Positions 11,500 through 24,300 of a DNA stretch of 64,000 nt are shown piece after piece (positions within the stretch are counted from its first letter, which is position 1; each line of letters starts with the position of its first letter). The notes under the pieces were generated by a model, which was not told where the DNA came from, did no database searches, and saw only the letters and a program-made list of their open reading frames with translations. The stretch is from Misgurnus anguillicaudatus (lineage: Eukaryota > Chordata > Actinopteri > Cypriniformes > Cobitidae), in NCBI RefSeq assembly GCF_027580225.2, contig NC_073352.2:33219501-33283500 (forward strand), written 5' to 3'. The position numbers and the translations under genes were made by a program.

Positions 11500-12375
11500 A
11501 AAATAGACATTGGCACTCGGTTAATGATTGCCCACCTTATGATGCACGCGCATTACACCTGTGCTGGTTTGCGCGCGGGCAAAGTCTGCGCGTCAGGGGA
11601 AAAAAAGAGAAAAGTTGCACGGTGACGCGCACAGAGAGTTGCGGAGCGTGTGCGCCTCTACTTGAGTCCTGAAGGGCAAATAAGAGAGACGACCTTAACC
11701 GGGTGCACTTATCTCATTTCAAATCCTAGTGTGCATTCGTACAGTGTAGCTTGTCGCGCATTATATAAATATAAGGTGCCGTGTTTGTCAAAGCAAACGT
11801 CATCGTGGGTTTTTGGTGGGCATGATATCACTGGTGACCTACAGTATCACGGGATGCGCCGCGCAAAGCGGGTCTAACATGCCAGACGGGAAAGATACCG
11901 ACCTTCGGGAGGCACGCAACATCGTTTATTGAGGATATACGTGTATATTATTGGATATCTATTTCCTTGGATCGTAAGGACGTACTGTGACAAGACCGCC
12001 AGGAAGGAACCGGTGTAAATAAAATGCGCGTGATTACACCGGCGCACGCAAACTATTCTCCACACGAACAGATTTATTGGGATTTATTTTAAATGCTTAC
12101 AAAGAATGCGACAGGCTGATTTAGTCCATTTTTCATTTGCCTCTAAAACTTTATTTATTTAATTGACTCTTGGGTTTTGTATGTTCCGGTGAACCATGAC
12201 ATGGACGACGATTGCGCTGTTTTTTGAGAATCTGCTAAGTAAATTGTCACTGTTTGCGTGTTTGGATTTGGTAGATGTTAAAGTTGGGAATACTCATTCA
12301 TAGAGAAATAACACCTGGACCGGTTATATCATTTACTATACAACTATTTCAGACTTTTCTTGGTGAACTCAAACA
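11500..12375 (+). promoter_or_regulatory. vegfb: Probable vegfb promoter and 5' UTR
   Basis: Repeat-poor, CpG-richer sequence immediately upstream of the vegfb ATG. A TATA-like TATATAAAT lies at 11762-11770; a start about 30 bp downstream would give a leader of roughly 580 nt if unspliced. That leader would contain many upstream ATGs, the last at 12275 opening an ORF that overlaps the vegfb start in another frame. No clear hypoxia element was seen. Promoter identity is inferred from position and composition. Confidence 0.4.
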
Positions 12376-15300
12376 ATGGGGATCAACCTGCGAGTTCTTC
12401 TGGGAATGTTTCAAGTCGTCTCTCTCGCTAGAATCCCCACACACTGTGCCAAGACTCCGGTAAGAACATGTTTTAATAATTATACATGGGCACTGTAACA
12501 TCTCTTTATATAATAGGCCTGTATTGCACACATTACAGTAATATTGCATTTCTATAGGTGTCTTTACGCATCTCTACAAATTAAGTTTCTATTATTGTGA
12601 CTTGTTTTTGAACACTGCTGTAAAGTGTAACTTTGTGTATACAAGCTTAACTTTCATTAATTAAAAAAAAACTCTTGGCTGGCTTTATATAACCTGTAAC
12701 ACCTATATAAAACCTAAATTAATTAAATGCTTGTAAAATGCATTTTATAGAGCTCAGTTAATGCACAGACAGCAGGATCTTTCTTGTTGAAATAACCTGC
12801 CGGTCGTTGACGTTTCGCGTAATGGGCAGAAGGGAAGGTGTTGCGTTTAAAGATCTTATCAGATAAATATATATTATGATTTTCATAATATCTGAGAGAA
12901 CTCATGTCACTTAAATGAAAAAGCCTTTATGTGATAATAAATGGTTGGGGCAATGTAATAAGGTTATTATAATATCATATTATAATAAAAGGCTATGTGA
13001 TTAAAACTATTTAAACATAATTGGATGTAATATATCATATTTATAGATCTTTTTTAATAATAAACAATGTAGATTATGCATATTATGTCATAAATGAATC
13101 ATTATTTTATTCCGCGTCCCAGGAGGATACTGTGACGCACATTTTTCTTATAGGTCACTTGAACACATTTTGTGTCAGAATTACTGTCACCAGACCACAT
13201 GACAGCTACTGTTTGCTACAATGTGAAAGGAGAAGGCTAATTTTGGCTCAAATCTGCAGGGATTAATTTTTTTTGTGAGCAGTAGCGGTATGTGGTCGGT
13301 CTACGTGTGACCGGAGCTTTGCTTTATGGATGCATATCATAAGGCTTCATAATGATGCAGCCCAGCGACGCAAATGTGATCTGTCCCGTTGTGTTTATAG
13401 ATGAAACTTAGTTATTTTAGACAGCAGTTTGGCAATGATAATGCTTCGTTAATATGCTATAAATGTATATTTAATACCATTTTGCGAAAAATGCTGTCAA
13501 ATGTAACCCTAAATACTTTTATATTGCACCAAAAGATGCATGGTGATGACCTTTAAAATGATAACACTGTAATACAGTAGGTCTGCTGTCATTGAAACTA
13601 AAGTTCATTAGGCAAAATGATGGATGCATGATCTGCCATGTATCAGTTACAGTCTATCCTGTTAAAAGTCTGTTGGGAAATAAAATAAATAAATAAAAAT
13701 TCATTGCAAAATATTGGCTACTATGGTGTAGCTTTAATAAGTGCATGCACTCCAGCTGGCATACACTCCAAAAAGCTTTATTTAGTCTGATGATTATCCC
13801 AGCAATCTGATATCAAAGAGCAACCCTAACCCTAACCCTAAATCTGATTAACATCTTAATTTAGCTTTATTGATTACATAGAAATAGTATATACTCTTTA
13901 TTTGGCATGGTCATTTTGGTTTTAATATGCTTTATGATTATTAAAATGTTCTGATTTGATCTAAGCTGTGCTGTTTAGTACTCAGCTGCAATCTCAGATA
14001 CCAGACTTATCCACTGGCGGCAGGTGGACGGGGATTGTGGGAGAGCAACCGAAATGATGATTGGTTAAACTTGAGGGCTTTCAGTAAAGAGAGGCTGATG
14101 CAGCCAAATCCAGCCAACTGCTACTGCGATAAACACTGGCAGCACTGAGAGTTTGATTGTGTTTCAGAGAATAAAGTGATTGGTAATGTGGGTGTTTGTG
14201 CCAATCGCCTTTGCCAGCTCTGAACCTGGCAGCTGTATTTCACAATGGCACAAAGAGACAGGAGGTCTGTAAAGAACTGACTGACTGAACCGAACTTTAA
14301 TATTGCAACTATATATGGCAGCTATAGACGCCGGCCATCCCGTAACCAATCAGCGTTAATTTCTGTTCAGTACATCACATTTTCTGATTAATATTTGTAT
14401 TTATTGTTTGATGTCATTATAGGTTGATATATCGGCACGTGTAAACTATATGTTTAGGCCTATGAAATCAACTATACGGCGTTTGTTACCTAGACTAAGA
14501 GAACTACCCACACATTCCCATTAGGAAACGGTATGTGAGTGTTATTTGCACTGAAGTGCAAAGTCTACTCTTTCCCTCAGCAGTGACCTTGTTTTAAGTG
14601 CGTACCCCGCTGCATACAGGGGCGTGTTTGTGTGAACGTGTGCTAATATTCACCTTTATGCTCATGTGGCACAAAAACACACTCAGCTGATTCAAAAAAA
14701 AATCTTTGTTCATGATTTTAACCTTATATTCTTAAAAGATTGTATCAGCCATTGATTTGATTTTCACACAGCCAACTATGCGCGTTTGTTATTGTCACTG
14801 GTGTGTGTTGTGTCTTATGCCGTCTCTCTCTGTTCTTCCTTCTAGTCAGACCACTGGATCCCAGCAGAAAGTCACAGATCGGGAGAAGGTACTGACGTTT
14901 GCTTTACGTACACTGATTGTCAGGTGATAAATGCGTGTTTGTGTTGTTTCGTCTTTGTTTCTTTTGCTAAAGTTCACGACTGAAAACGTGAGCATCATAC
15001 TGTGGATGGTCCTGGATGATCCACCAGTGTCAAAATATACTAAAATATGTGACCCTGGACCACAAAACAGTTATAAGTGGCACAGGTATATTTATAGCAA
15101 TAGCATTTACATTGTATGTTTCAAAATAATAGATTTTTTTTAGGAAAAAAATCATTAGGATATTAAGTAAAGATCATGCTCCATGAAAATATTTTGTAAA
15201 AACCTACCGTAAATATATATATTTTTCATTAGTAATGTGTGTTGCTAAGGACTTCATTTGGAAGCTTTAAAGGCGATTTATTTTGATTTTTTTTTTTTGG

Positions 15301-18300
15301 ACCCTCATAGTCCATTTTTAAATAGTTGTATATTTTGGCCAAATATTGTCCTATCCTAACAAACCATACATCAGTCAAAAGCTTATTTATTCAGCTGATG
15401 TATAAATCTCAATTTCAGAAAATTGACTCTTATGTTGCATTCAGACCAGCCGTGTCAAGTGCGAGTGATTTCAATGTTAAGTCAATGAAAAGACGCGTTG
15501 ACATGCATCTGGAGGTCTCACGGGGCGAATATGGCGTTCAGCTTCAGTTGAGAATTCACTTAACCGCTAGACGCGACAGTTGAACATTTTTTAACTTTGG
15601 CGTTAACCAATCAGGAGCTTGATATAGTAGTGACGTGATTACATGAAGCGAGTAACAGAAGCCCCTCCCATAATGTGAATTTTCTTGTGATTGTCCCGAT
15701 GACTAGAATTTCACGTGTGGCTTTCACGCGCAAATGAAGCGAGTAAACTAAAAATGTTCAAGCGGCAAACTAGACGCGGTAGATGGGACTTTGACGCCTC
15801 AAACGCGGCTGGTGTGCACTCACGGTTATGACTGGTTTTGCAGGTCAATCAAAAGAAGGCCCAGATTCTATTGGGGTAAGTTAGGGGCGTGTTTGTGTAG
15901 GTGATTTCAAATATCAACATTGGCTTTCAGAGATCATGCACCCCGCCTTTAAAAATATAGTCTTATAAAGAAATACTTACAAAAAGTATTTAGCACACTC
16001 TTAAAAATAAAGGTGCTTTAAAATGTGATCCTCAAAAGCTCTTGATCTTCATAAGCTCTTCATCTTCATAAGCTCTTCATCTTCAAAAGCTCTTCATCTT
16101 CAAAAGCTCTTCATCTTCATAAGCTATTCATCTTCAAAAGCTCTTCATAAGCTCTTCATCTTCAAAAGCTCTTCATCTTCAAAAGCTCTTCATCTTCATA
16201 AGCTCTTCATCTTCAAAAGCTCTTCATAAGCTCTTCATCTTCAAAAGCTCTTCATCTTCAAAAGCTCTTCATCTTCAAAAGCTCTTCATCTTCATAAGCT
16301 ATTCATCTTCAAAAGCTCTTCATCTTCAAAAGTTCTTCATCTTCAAAAGCTCTTCATCTTCAAAAGCTCTTCATCTTCAAGAGCTCTTCATCTTCAAAAG
16401 CTCTTCATCTTCATAAGCTATTCATTTTCAAAAGCTCTTCATCTTCAAAAGCTCTTCATCTTCAATAGCTCTTCATCTTCAAAAGCTCTTGATCTTCATA
16501 AGCTATTCATCTTCAAAAGCTCTTCATCTTCAAAAGCTCTTCATCTTCAAAAGCTCTTCATCTTCAAAAGCTCTTCATCTTCAAAAGCTCTTCATCTTCA
16601 AAAGCTCTTCATCTTCAAGAGCTCTTCATCTTCAAAAGCTCTTCATTTTAAAAGCTCTTCATTTTAAAAGCTCTCATCTTCAAAAGCTCTTCATTTTAAA
16701 AGCTCTCATCTTCAAAAGCTCTTCATCTTCAAAAGCTCTTCATCTTCAAAAGCTCTTCATCTTCAAAAGCTCTTCATCTTCAAAAGCTCTTCATCTTCAA
16801 AAGCTCTTCTTCTTCAAAAGCTCTTCATCTTCAAAAGCTCTTCATCTTCAAAAGCTCTTCATCTTCAAAAGCTCTTTAAAAGCTCTTCATCTTCAAAAGC
16901 TCTTCATCTTCAAAAGCTCTTCATCTTCAAAAGCTCTTCATCTTCAAAAGCTCTTCATCTTCAAAAGCTCTTCATCTTCAAAAGCTCTTCATCTTCAAAA
17001 GCTCTTCATCTTCATAAGCTCTTCATCTTCAAAAGCTCTTCATCTTCAAAAGCTCTTCATCTTCAAAAGCTCTTCATCTTCAAAAGCTCTTCATCTTCAA
17101 AAGCTCTTCATCTTCAAAAGCTCTTTAAAAGCTCTTCATCCTCAAAAGCTCTTCATCTTCAAAAGCTCTTCATTTTAAAAGCGATGCCATATAACAATTT
17201 GTGGTTCCTTTCAGTCAAAGGTTCTTAGAAGAACCATTTTCTTTCTTACCTTTTAATTGATGGATCCATTCAGACAGAAATGGTTCCTTTATGGCATGGT
17301 GAAGCACCTTTTTAACTTAAATGTTTACTCAAAAGGTTTTTTGACAGGCTTTATGTTTTCATAAAGAGAACCTTTAACATTCACAGAAACCTAGGAGTTT
17401 TTCTGAAGTGAGGAAAGATCCTACAGACTATAAAAATGAAGTAGTTCTTTTAAAACGTTTCACTTAAAATCATGGCCGTAGCCCAGGAGAAAATTTACTA
17501 AAAACACCTAGTAAATGTACTATTTTGTGCACTAGTTAATTTACCAGAAATTAGTCTTTAGTACTTCTTTAGATAAACTTAAAGGGATAGTTCACCCAAA
17601 AATGAAAATAATGTCATTAATGACCCAACCTCATGTCTTTTCAAACTCGTAAGACCTCAGTTGACGATGTTTTAGATTTAGTCCGAGAGCTTGCTGACCC
17701 TCTATTGAAAATCTATGGTATACTGTCCATGTCCAGGAAGGTAATAAAAACATCATTAACGCAGTCCATGTGAAATTAGGGGGTCAGTTGTAAAACCCAC
17801 TGATGAAATGAAGTCACGTGACGAGGCTGACGTGTTATCTGGTGCGCCCCATCTTTTTTTGGTGCCCCCGAGCTTTGTTTACAGTCTGAGGGAGAAGCAC
17901 GCTGTTTGATAAAAAAAAACTTAGCAAAAATGTCTGAGGATAACATGTCAGCCGTGTCACTTTTGGGTGAACTATCCCTTTAAAAACATCCAAGTGTACT
18001 GTGCTTTAAGTATTACTGGTATTGTGTACTTTTTAGGTGCATTGAAGTACTACTTAGGAAGTACTATATACTTTTCATTAGTATATTTGTACGGCATACA
18101 AAATACTTATTTAAATTTAGTTTTAGTACATTTAAGTATACTATATTTTTTTATTTTTTCTGTCTTTTGCCATTTTACACTTTGGATACATGGATACTGT
18201 CTATATGTTTCTGGGGTGGACATTGTAATATCATCCCCTGTTTGTTAGATCACAGTTTAATACTTTATTTTCATGCAACAATGCTTATTATAGCATTATA

Positions 18301-21300
18301 TTTATTGTTTTAATAAGCAATATTAGTCTGTATACAAGAACTTTGTTTAATGCCCTTATAAATGTTTTGCTAACATGGCCAATGTTTACATATTATTCGG
18401 CATATTTCATTTAAACCCAATTGGTCTAGATCTTTGTTCTGGTGTTATTTTATACTGATTTTTAGTGTTGAAAGCGTTTCTTACATGATTATTGAGTGTC
18501 TTACCGAATGTAATAAATATCCTGCCCATGATGTGCCATTTGATTACTGTTTATGTGCCGGTCACCCCGTGTTGCCAGAAATTACTACGAAAACAAATTA
18601 AATAGGCCATAAAGAAATAAATCAGACATTGCTAACACTACAACCTTCACATTCTTACTTTTCTCGAAGTTTCACAATAATTATTAAAACATTAAACATT
18701 AAGTCTAAAGAGGATTTTTCACAATTGGATCTGGCAACACTGTGAATGCTGCGGCCCCCAGTGTCTCACAGCTGCTTGAGTCAATCTCCGTCATTTTATG
18801 CTACACTATACAGAAAACTGTCCAAACTTAATTATATACACAGATGCCAAATGCAAGTCATTTTAATTGACTAATTAGTCATTCAGAGAACTTTTTTTAT
18901 TTTTGAATATGAAAAATTTACTGAGATAGCCTCTTAGCTGGCTACAGCTATGCTTAAAAGGTTATTTGAAGAGCCTAAAACAGTTCCTTTATTAGCATCG
19001 TTGTGAAGAACCCTTTTGGAAACCTAATTTTTCAGAATGTGACTGTTTTAAGGGTGCTGTAAAATGAAAAACTGTATTCACCTAGACATAGATGAATAAT
19101 AAAAGTTCTGTACATGGTAATGACATATAGTGAACCTCAAATACTATTGTTTTCTCCTTCTTATGTAAATCTCGTGCATGCAAAAGAAACAGGCCAACAT
19201 AAACACCATAACATATTTCAACATAACACCAACTGTAAAGTTACAGTCGAGATGTATTAAATGAAGTACAATGTTGTTGAAATGTTAAAAACAAAGTTGT
19301 GACTGCAGAGTTAGCGCTATATGCTAGTTAATGCTATATGCTAGCATTTAGGCTGTAATTCAACTTTTTGCAGTTACGTTTTGCAGGTCCATAATTGAAA
19401 AAACACAAACTTACCACTCATTAACAATCTCCAAACAATTGAATAATCCTCAAATTCTTTATCTTCGTCTGATATAATGCATTGTTCACACCAGACGTGG
19501 TAGAGGCGGCGAGCATGGGTGATTTACATGTTAAGTCAATGCAAAGACGCGATTATGCATCCTGCGGCGCGGAATTGAGCGTTTCCGCGGGAAAGGCGCG
19601 AGTTAAAAAATTGTAACTTCGTGGATTTTCACGCCGCGTTAACCAATCAGGACCTTGCTGTGGTAGTGACGTGATTACAGGAAGCGAGCAGAGTCCCAGC
19701 GGAGTCGCAGAAGCCCCTACCATGACGCGAATTTCCGCGTGAATCTCTCGAATGACTAGAATTTCACGCGCGGCTTTCACTGGCGAATGAAGCGAGTAAA
19801 CTCAAAATGTTCAATCGTCCAACTACATGCGATTAGCACGTATTTGCCGCCTCTACCGCAGCTGGTGTGAATGCACCATAAGGTCAGTTTACACACTCAC
19901 ACAGAGCTACTAAAAGGAGCTGCTCTAAAAAACAGCCAATCACGGCAGAGCTCAACATTTTAAAAAGGATAAATTAACAATAAACATAAACATTCATGTG
20001 GACCTTGTGTTATGGTATCTGTGTGTGGTTCTTTAGTGTAAAGTTTCACCTGTTCTCTTTTTGTCAGTGGTGAGGTGGTTGGATGTCTATCAGAAAAGCG
20101 GCTGTCATCCCAGAGAGATGCTGGTGGAGGTTTGGCAGGAGTTTCCGTGGGAGACGCATCACCTTTTCTTGCCATCATGTGTAACACTGCGCCGCTGTGG
20201 AGGTTGTTGCTCCGACGAAGCACTGGAGTGTGTGCCGTCAAAGACACACACAATCGTCATGGAGGTACAAGCACACAAACAGCACACTAAACTTTTTGAT
20301 GTAGAAACACACCAACAACTACATGCACACACCAACATAGACATAAAGTTCACACACAGCCTCAAAATGTGACACAGTCTCAAAAGGTATGTATTCATTT
20401 TGTACAACTATGAGATACTAATATGTAGCTTTAAGGTACTGATATGCGCTCTTTGGTACCAATATGTATCTTTGACATACTAATACAAACTTTTTAGGTG
20501 CAAATGTGTCATTTTTGAAAGGGTACTGTCCCAAAAACAGCTAGGGACCATATCTAAAGCACAGCTTTATGCTGGTTACCGAATAACCATATGCCTCCAG
20601 GATTTGTGAAAATATGCCAACACTAGCACATATACAGTGATTATTTTCAAAGACTCGCACATTCCATACACACGCAACATGGATAGGCTGACAAACCACA
20701 TATTAACCACATACCTCACATGCTTATCATGCAACACCACACATCTTGACCCTACACAAACAAACTGCCAACATACACATCAGCACTTTAAAGGAAAACA
20801 CCACAGTTTTTCAATATTTTACTATCTTCTTATCTCAACTTAGATGAATTAATACATACCTGTCTTTTCTCAATGCATGCACTTAATCTTTGTACAGCGT
20901 GTTGTGAATGTTTTAGCATTTAGCTTAGCCCCATTCATTCCTTAGGATCCAAACAGGAACGAATTCAGAAGCCACCAAACACCTCCATGCTTTCTCTACC
21001 TAAAGACTGTTACATGAGTAGTTACACGAGTAAGTATGGTGGCACAAAATACAATGTGGCGATTTTTTTTAAGCGCAGTAACATCGCCCGAGGTCAAAGT
21101 GCTCTTCCACCACACAATATAGTTCTCATTTTTATCCGATATTTTAAAAAATCGGCACGTTTTATTTTGTGCCACCATACTTACTCATGTACTTACTCGT
21201 GTAATAGTCTTTAAATAGAGAAAACATGCAAGTGTTTGGTGGCTTTTAAATTCATCACTGTTTGGATCCTAAGGAATGAATGGGGCTAGGCTAAATGCTA

Positions 21301-24300
21301 AAACATTCACGATGCGCTGTACAAAAATTAAGCGCACGCATTGATAAAAGATAGGTATGTATTAATTCGTCGAAGTTGAGGCAAGAACATAGTAAAATAT
21401 TGAAAAAACTGTGGTGTTTTCCTTTAAAGGGATCATAGCGTGAAAATCTGACTTTTTTCATGTTTAAGTGCTATAATTTGGTCCCCAGTCCTTCTATCAA
21501 CCTAGAAAATGTAATAAAGATCTACCCAGTAACTTTGTTTGGGTAAACCATTTTCTGCAAGCATGTAAAAAATAAAGTCTTTAAGATTTTGCCTGTTTTG
21601 TGAGGTAGGTAGCAAGGCGAATTACAATAATACCGCCCCCTTTATCTGCACTATCCAACCACTGCCATTTAGTGCAGAGCGAAAGAGAGAAAGAAAAAAT
21701 ACTTGACAGCACAATTGAGTTTCAATTACACCAAACCACCATCGTTGTGATCGGTGTTTGCATTTTATCAGCTCATTTGCGTTTTGAAGGACACACCCAA
21801 AAACGGCACAATTTTGCCTGCAAATGTGCAATTTTAACATGCTATAATAAATTATCTTGGGAGTATTTTGAGCTAAAACTTCACATACACACTCTGGGGA
21901 CACCAAAGATTTATTTTACATCTTTAAAAAAATCTCATAATATGACCCCTTTAAAACATGTAAATGGGTCCTTAAAAATGCCTATCACACACCACACATA
22001 GGCTACAATAGGCCTGATGTAAGCCAACTGCAAATATGTGACATTAACCACGTTAACACCCCGTGCAAAGCTCTTATTCACACAAATCTTATAGCTTAGT
22101 ATGGATGAGAAACAGCTTGGAGACGCACACACACAGGATACACAGCATGAGGTAGTCATACATATTCAGAGTGGGTGAATGGAGTCTCTAGCGTAATGGA
22201 TCTGGTTGGATCCCGGTCACATACTGTATAGAGAGATTGAAGGATAAAAGATGGAGTCATTACTATGCAGAACAGATTGTGCGTTTGTGTGTGCGTGTAT
22301 AAACACTAACTCCTGGCCACTATTCTCATACTCGACAGCTTATGAGGACCTCCTATATGAAGCATGAACTGGTGCAGCTGCCCTTCACAGAACACAGCCA
22401 GTGTGAGTGCAGGTAAGACACAAACACACACGTAAGCACTTTTACCTTGACATCGAATATAGGACATATCCTCGATATAAGTTTGCATTTTTAGGATAGA
22501 AAATCAACCTTACGCAACACACACACATGCAATTCCAACATTTCTCGGCGGAGTACTTCCTGTGTACGGTCACAGAGAGGCGTGACCTCAAAAATCCCAC
22601 TTCCCCTGGCAGTCTGCCGAGCCGTCAGCATCAGCTCTTTATCAGGTCATTGTAAGGTTCTCCTCAAAAGACCCTTTTCAGAGTTTGGGGGTTTCGGATT
22701 AGGGCCGGAGGCGGAGGAGCGAGCGATTTTCATGCAGTCACCCTTCTGTTCTCTCTTTGTGATACTGATCTGAACTCACTACAGCAAACACGCCATTGAC
22801 AAACCACACTGACTTCACAAGCATCAGCCAACCAGTTACTGTATCATGCTATAAAACCTTTATCTAGCTGATAATGTTTACAGTCTTTCATGCTGAATTA
22901 TTATCTTAGGGCAAATGTGTTTATAGACAATCACAAGCTGGTATAATAAACGGTATATTCATCTATTACTGTACTTTATAATGGGCATTTCTTAGAAAAT
23001 CCATAAAAACTTGCTGACTAAGAGTTGTTGCCAAGATATTGTTAGGTATGTTTCATCAATCATGGTAAAATCATCAGTCAGGTCGGTGCCGACATACAGA
23101 GCTCGGGTGCGCTCACGTCGACCCGAGTTTGATTCCCGTCTTTGTGGTCCTTTGTCGATCACGCTCCCCTATCTCCACCCAACACTTTCCTGGCAACTCT
23201 CTACTACTATATTATCCTAATAAAGGCATAAAAAGCCTTAAAGGAATATTCCATTTTCTTAAAAGAAAAATCCAGATAATTTACTCACCACCATGTCATC
23301 CAAAATGTTGATGTCTTTCTTTGTTCAGTCCAGAAGAAATTATGTTTTTTGAAGAAAACATTGCAGAATTTTAATGGACTTTAATAGAACCCAACATTTA
23401 ATACTTAACTCAACACTTAACAGTTTTTTCAACGGAGTTTCAAAGGACTATAAACAATCCCAAACGAGGCATAAGGCATAACGATTGTCATTTTTGACAA
23501 GAAAAAAAATATATATATACTTTTAAACCACAACTTTTTGTCAAGGTCCGGTCCAGCGCGACCTAACGTAAATGCGTAGTGACGTAGGGAGGTCACGTGT
23601 TACATATATAAAACGCACATTTGCGGACCATTTTAAACAATATACTGACACAAAGACATTAATTAGTATCACTTGACATACAACAACGTCGGAACGGTCC
23701 TCTTTCAAGACGCTTGTAAACACTGGGGCGGAGTTTCGCGTTCGTCCTCTGTGACCTCTTGACGTCATGACGTATTGCGTGGGGTCAGCTGGCGCATCAC
23801 GACCGGATCTACATGACGAGAAGTTGTGCTTTAAAAGTGTATGTTTGTTGTTTTTGTTGTCAAGGGTGACGGTCGTTTTGCTGGATGGGACCCTTGTGCC
23901 TCGTTTGGGATTGTTTATAGTCCTTTGAAACTCTGTTGAAAAAACTGTTGTGTGTTGGGTTGAGTATTGGATGTTGGGTTCTATTAAAGTCAATTAAGAT
24001 TAAAAAAATTCTGCAATGTTTTCTTCAAAATACATAATTTCTTCTCGACTGAACAAAGAAAGACATCAACATTTTGGATGACATGGTGGTGAGTAAATGG
24101 ATCTGGATTTTTCTTTTAAGAAAATGGACTAATCCTTTAAAACCTTGAAAAAAAATCATCTGTCAGATCATTTAACAGCTGTTCACATTTTCAACCGAAA
24201 CCAGTACCAAAACCAAGTTTTTATGTAGTTTGGCTGTTCGTTTTCACAACGTTTTGGCGTATTGAAAACGCAAACTTTTTAAGATGGGTTTTAAAGTGTA

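Noticed and set aside
13823..13842. Ancient telomere fusion point
   Set aside because: Three CCCTAA units are too few and show no head-to-head structure.
16489..17178. 229-codon Ser/Leu/Lys-rich ORF
   Set aside because: It is only the 17-bp minisatellite read in frame; 17-nt units give a 17-residue period and no codon-selection signal.
16024..17183. CRISPR-like array
   Set aside because: Direct tandem units without unique spacers, in a vertebrate intron. The ~43-bp array at 26369-27717 is rejected for the same reason.
20061..20372. 103-codon ORF at vegfb exon 3
   Set aside because: Only 20068-20264 is exon; the remainder is read-through into the CA-rich intron.
23060..23237. Functional tRNA gene
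   Set aside because: B-box present but no cloverleaf stems; followed by a SINE-type body and tail. The same applies to 29250-29405.
23541..23993. 150-codon minus-strand ORF
   Set aside because: Lies wholly within a foldback MITE; the second copy of the element does not preserve the frame.
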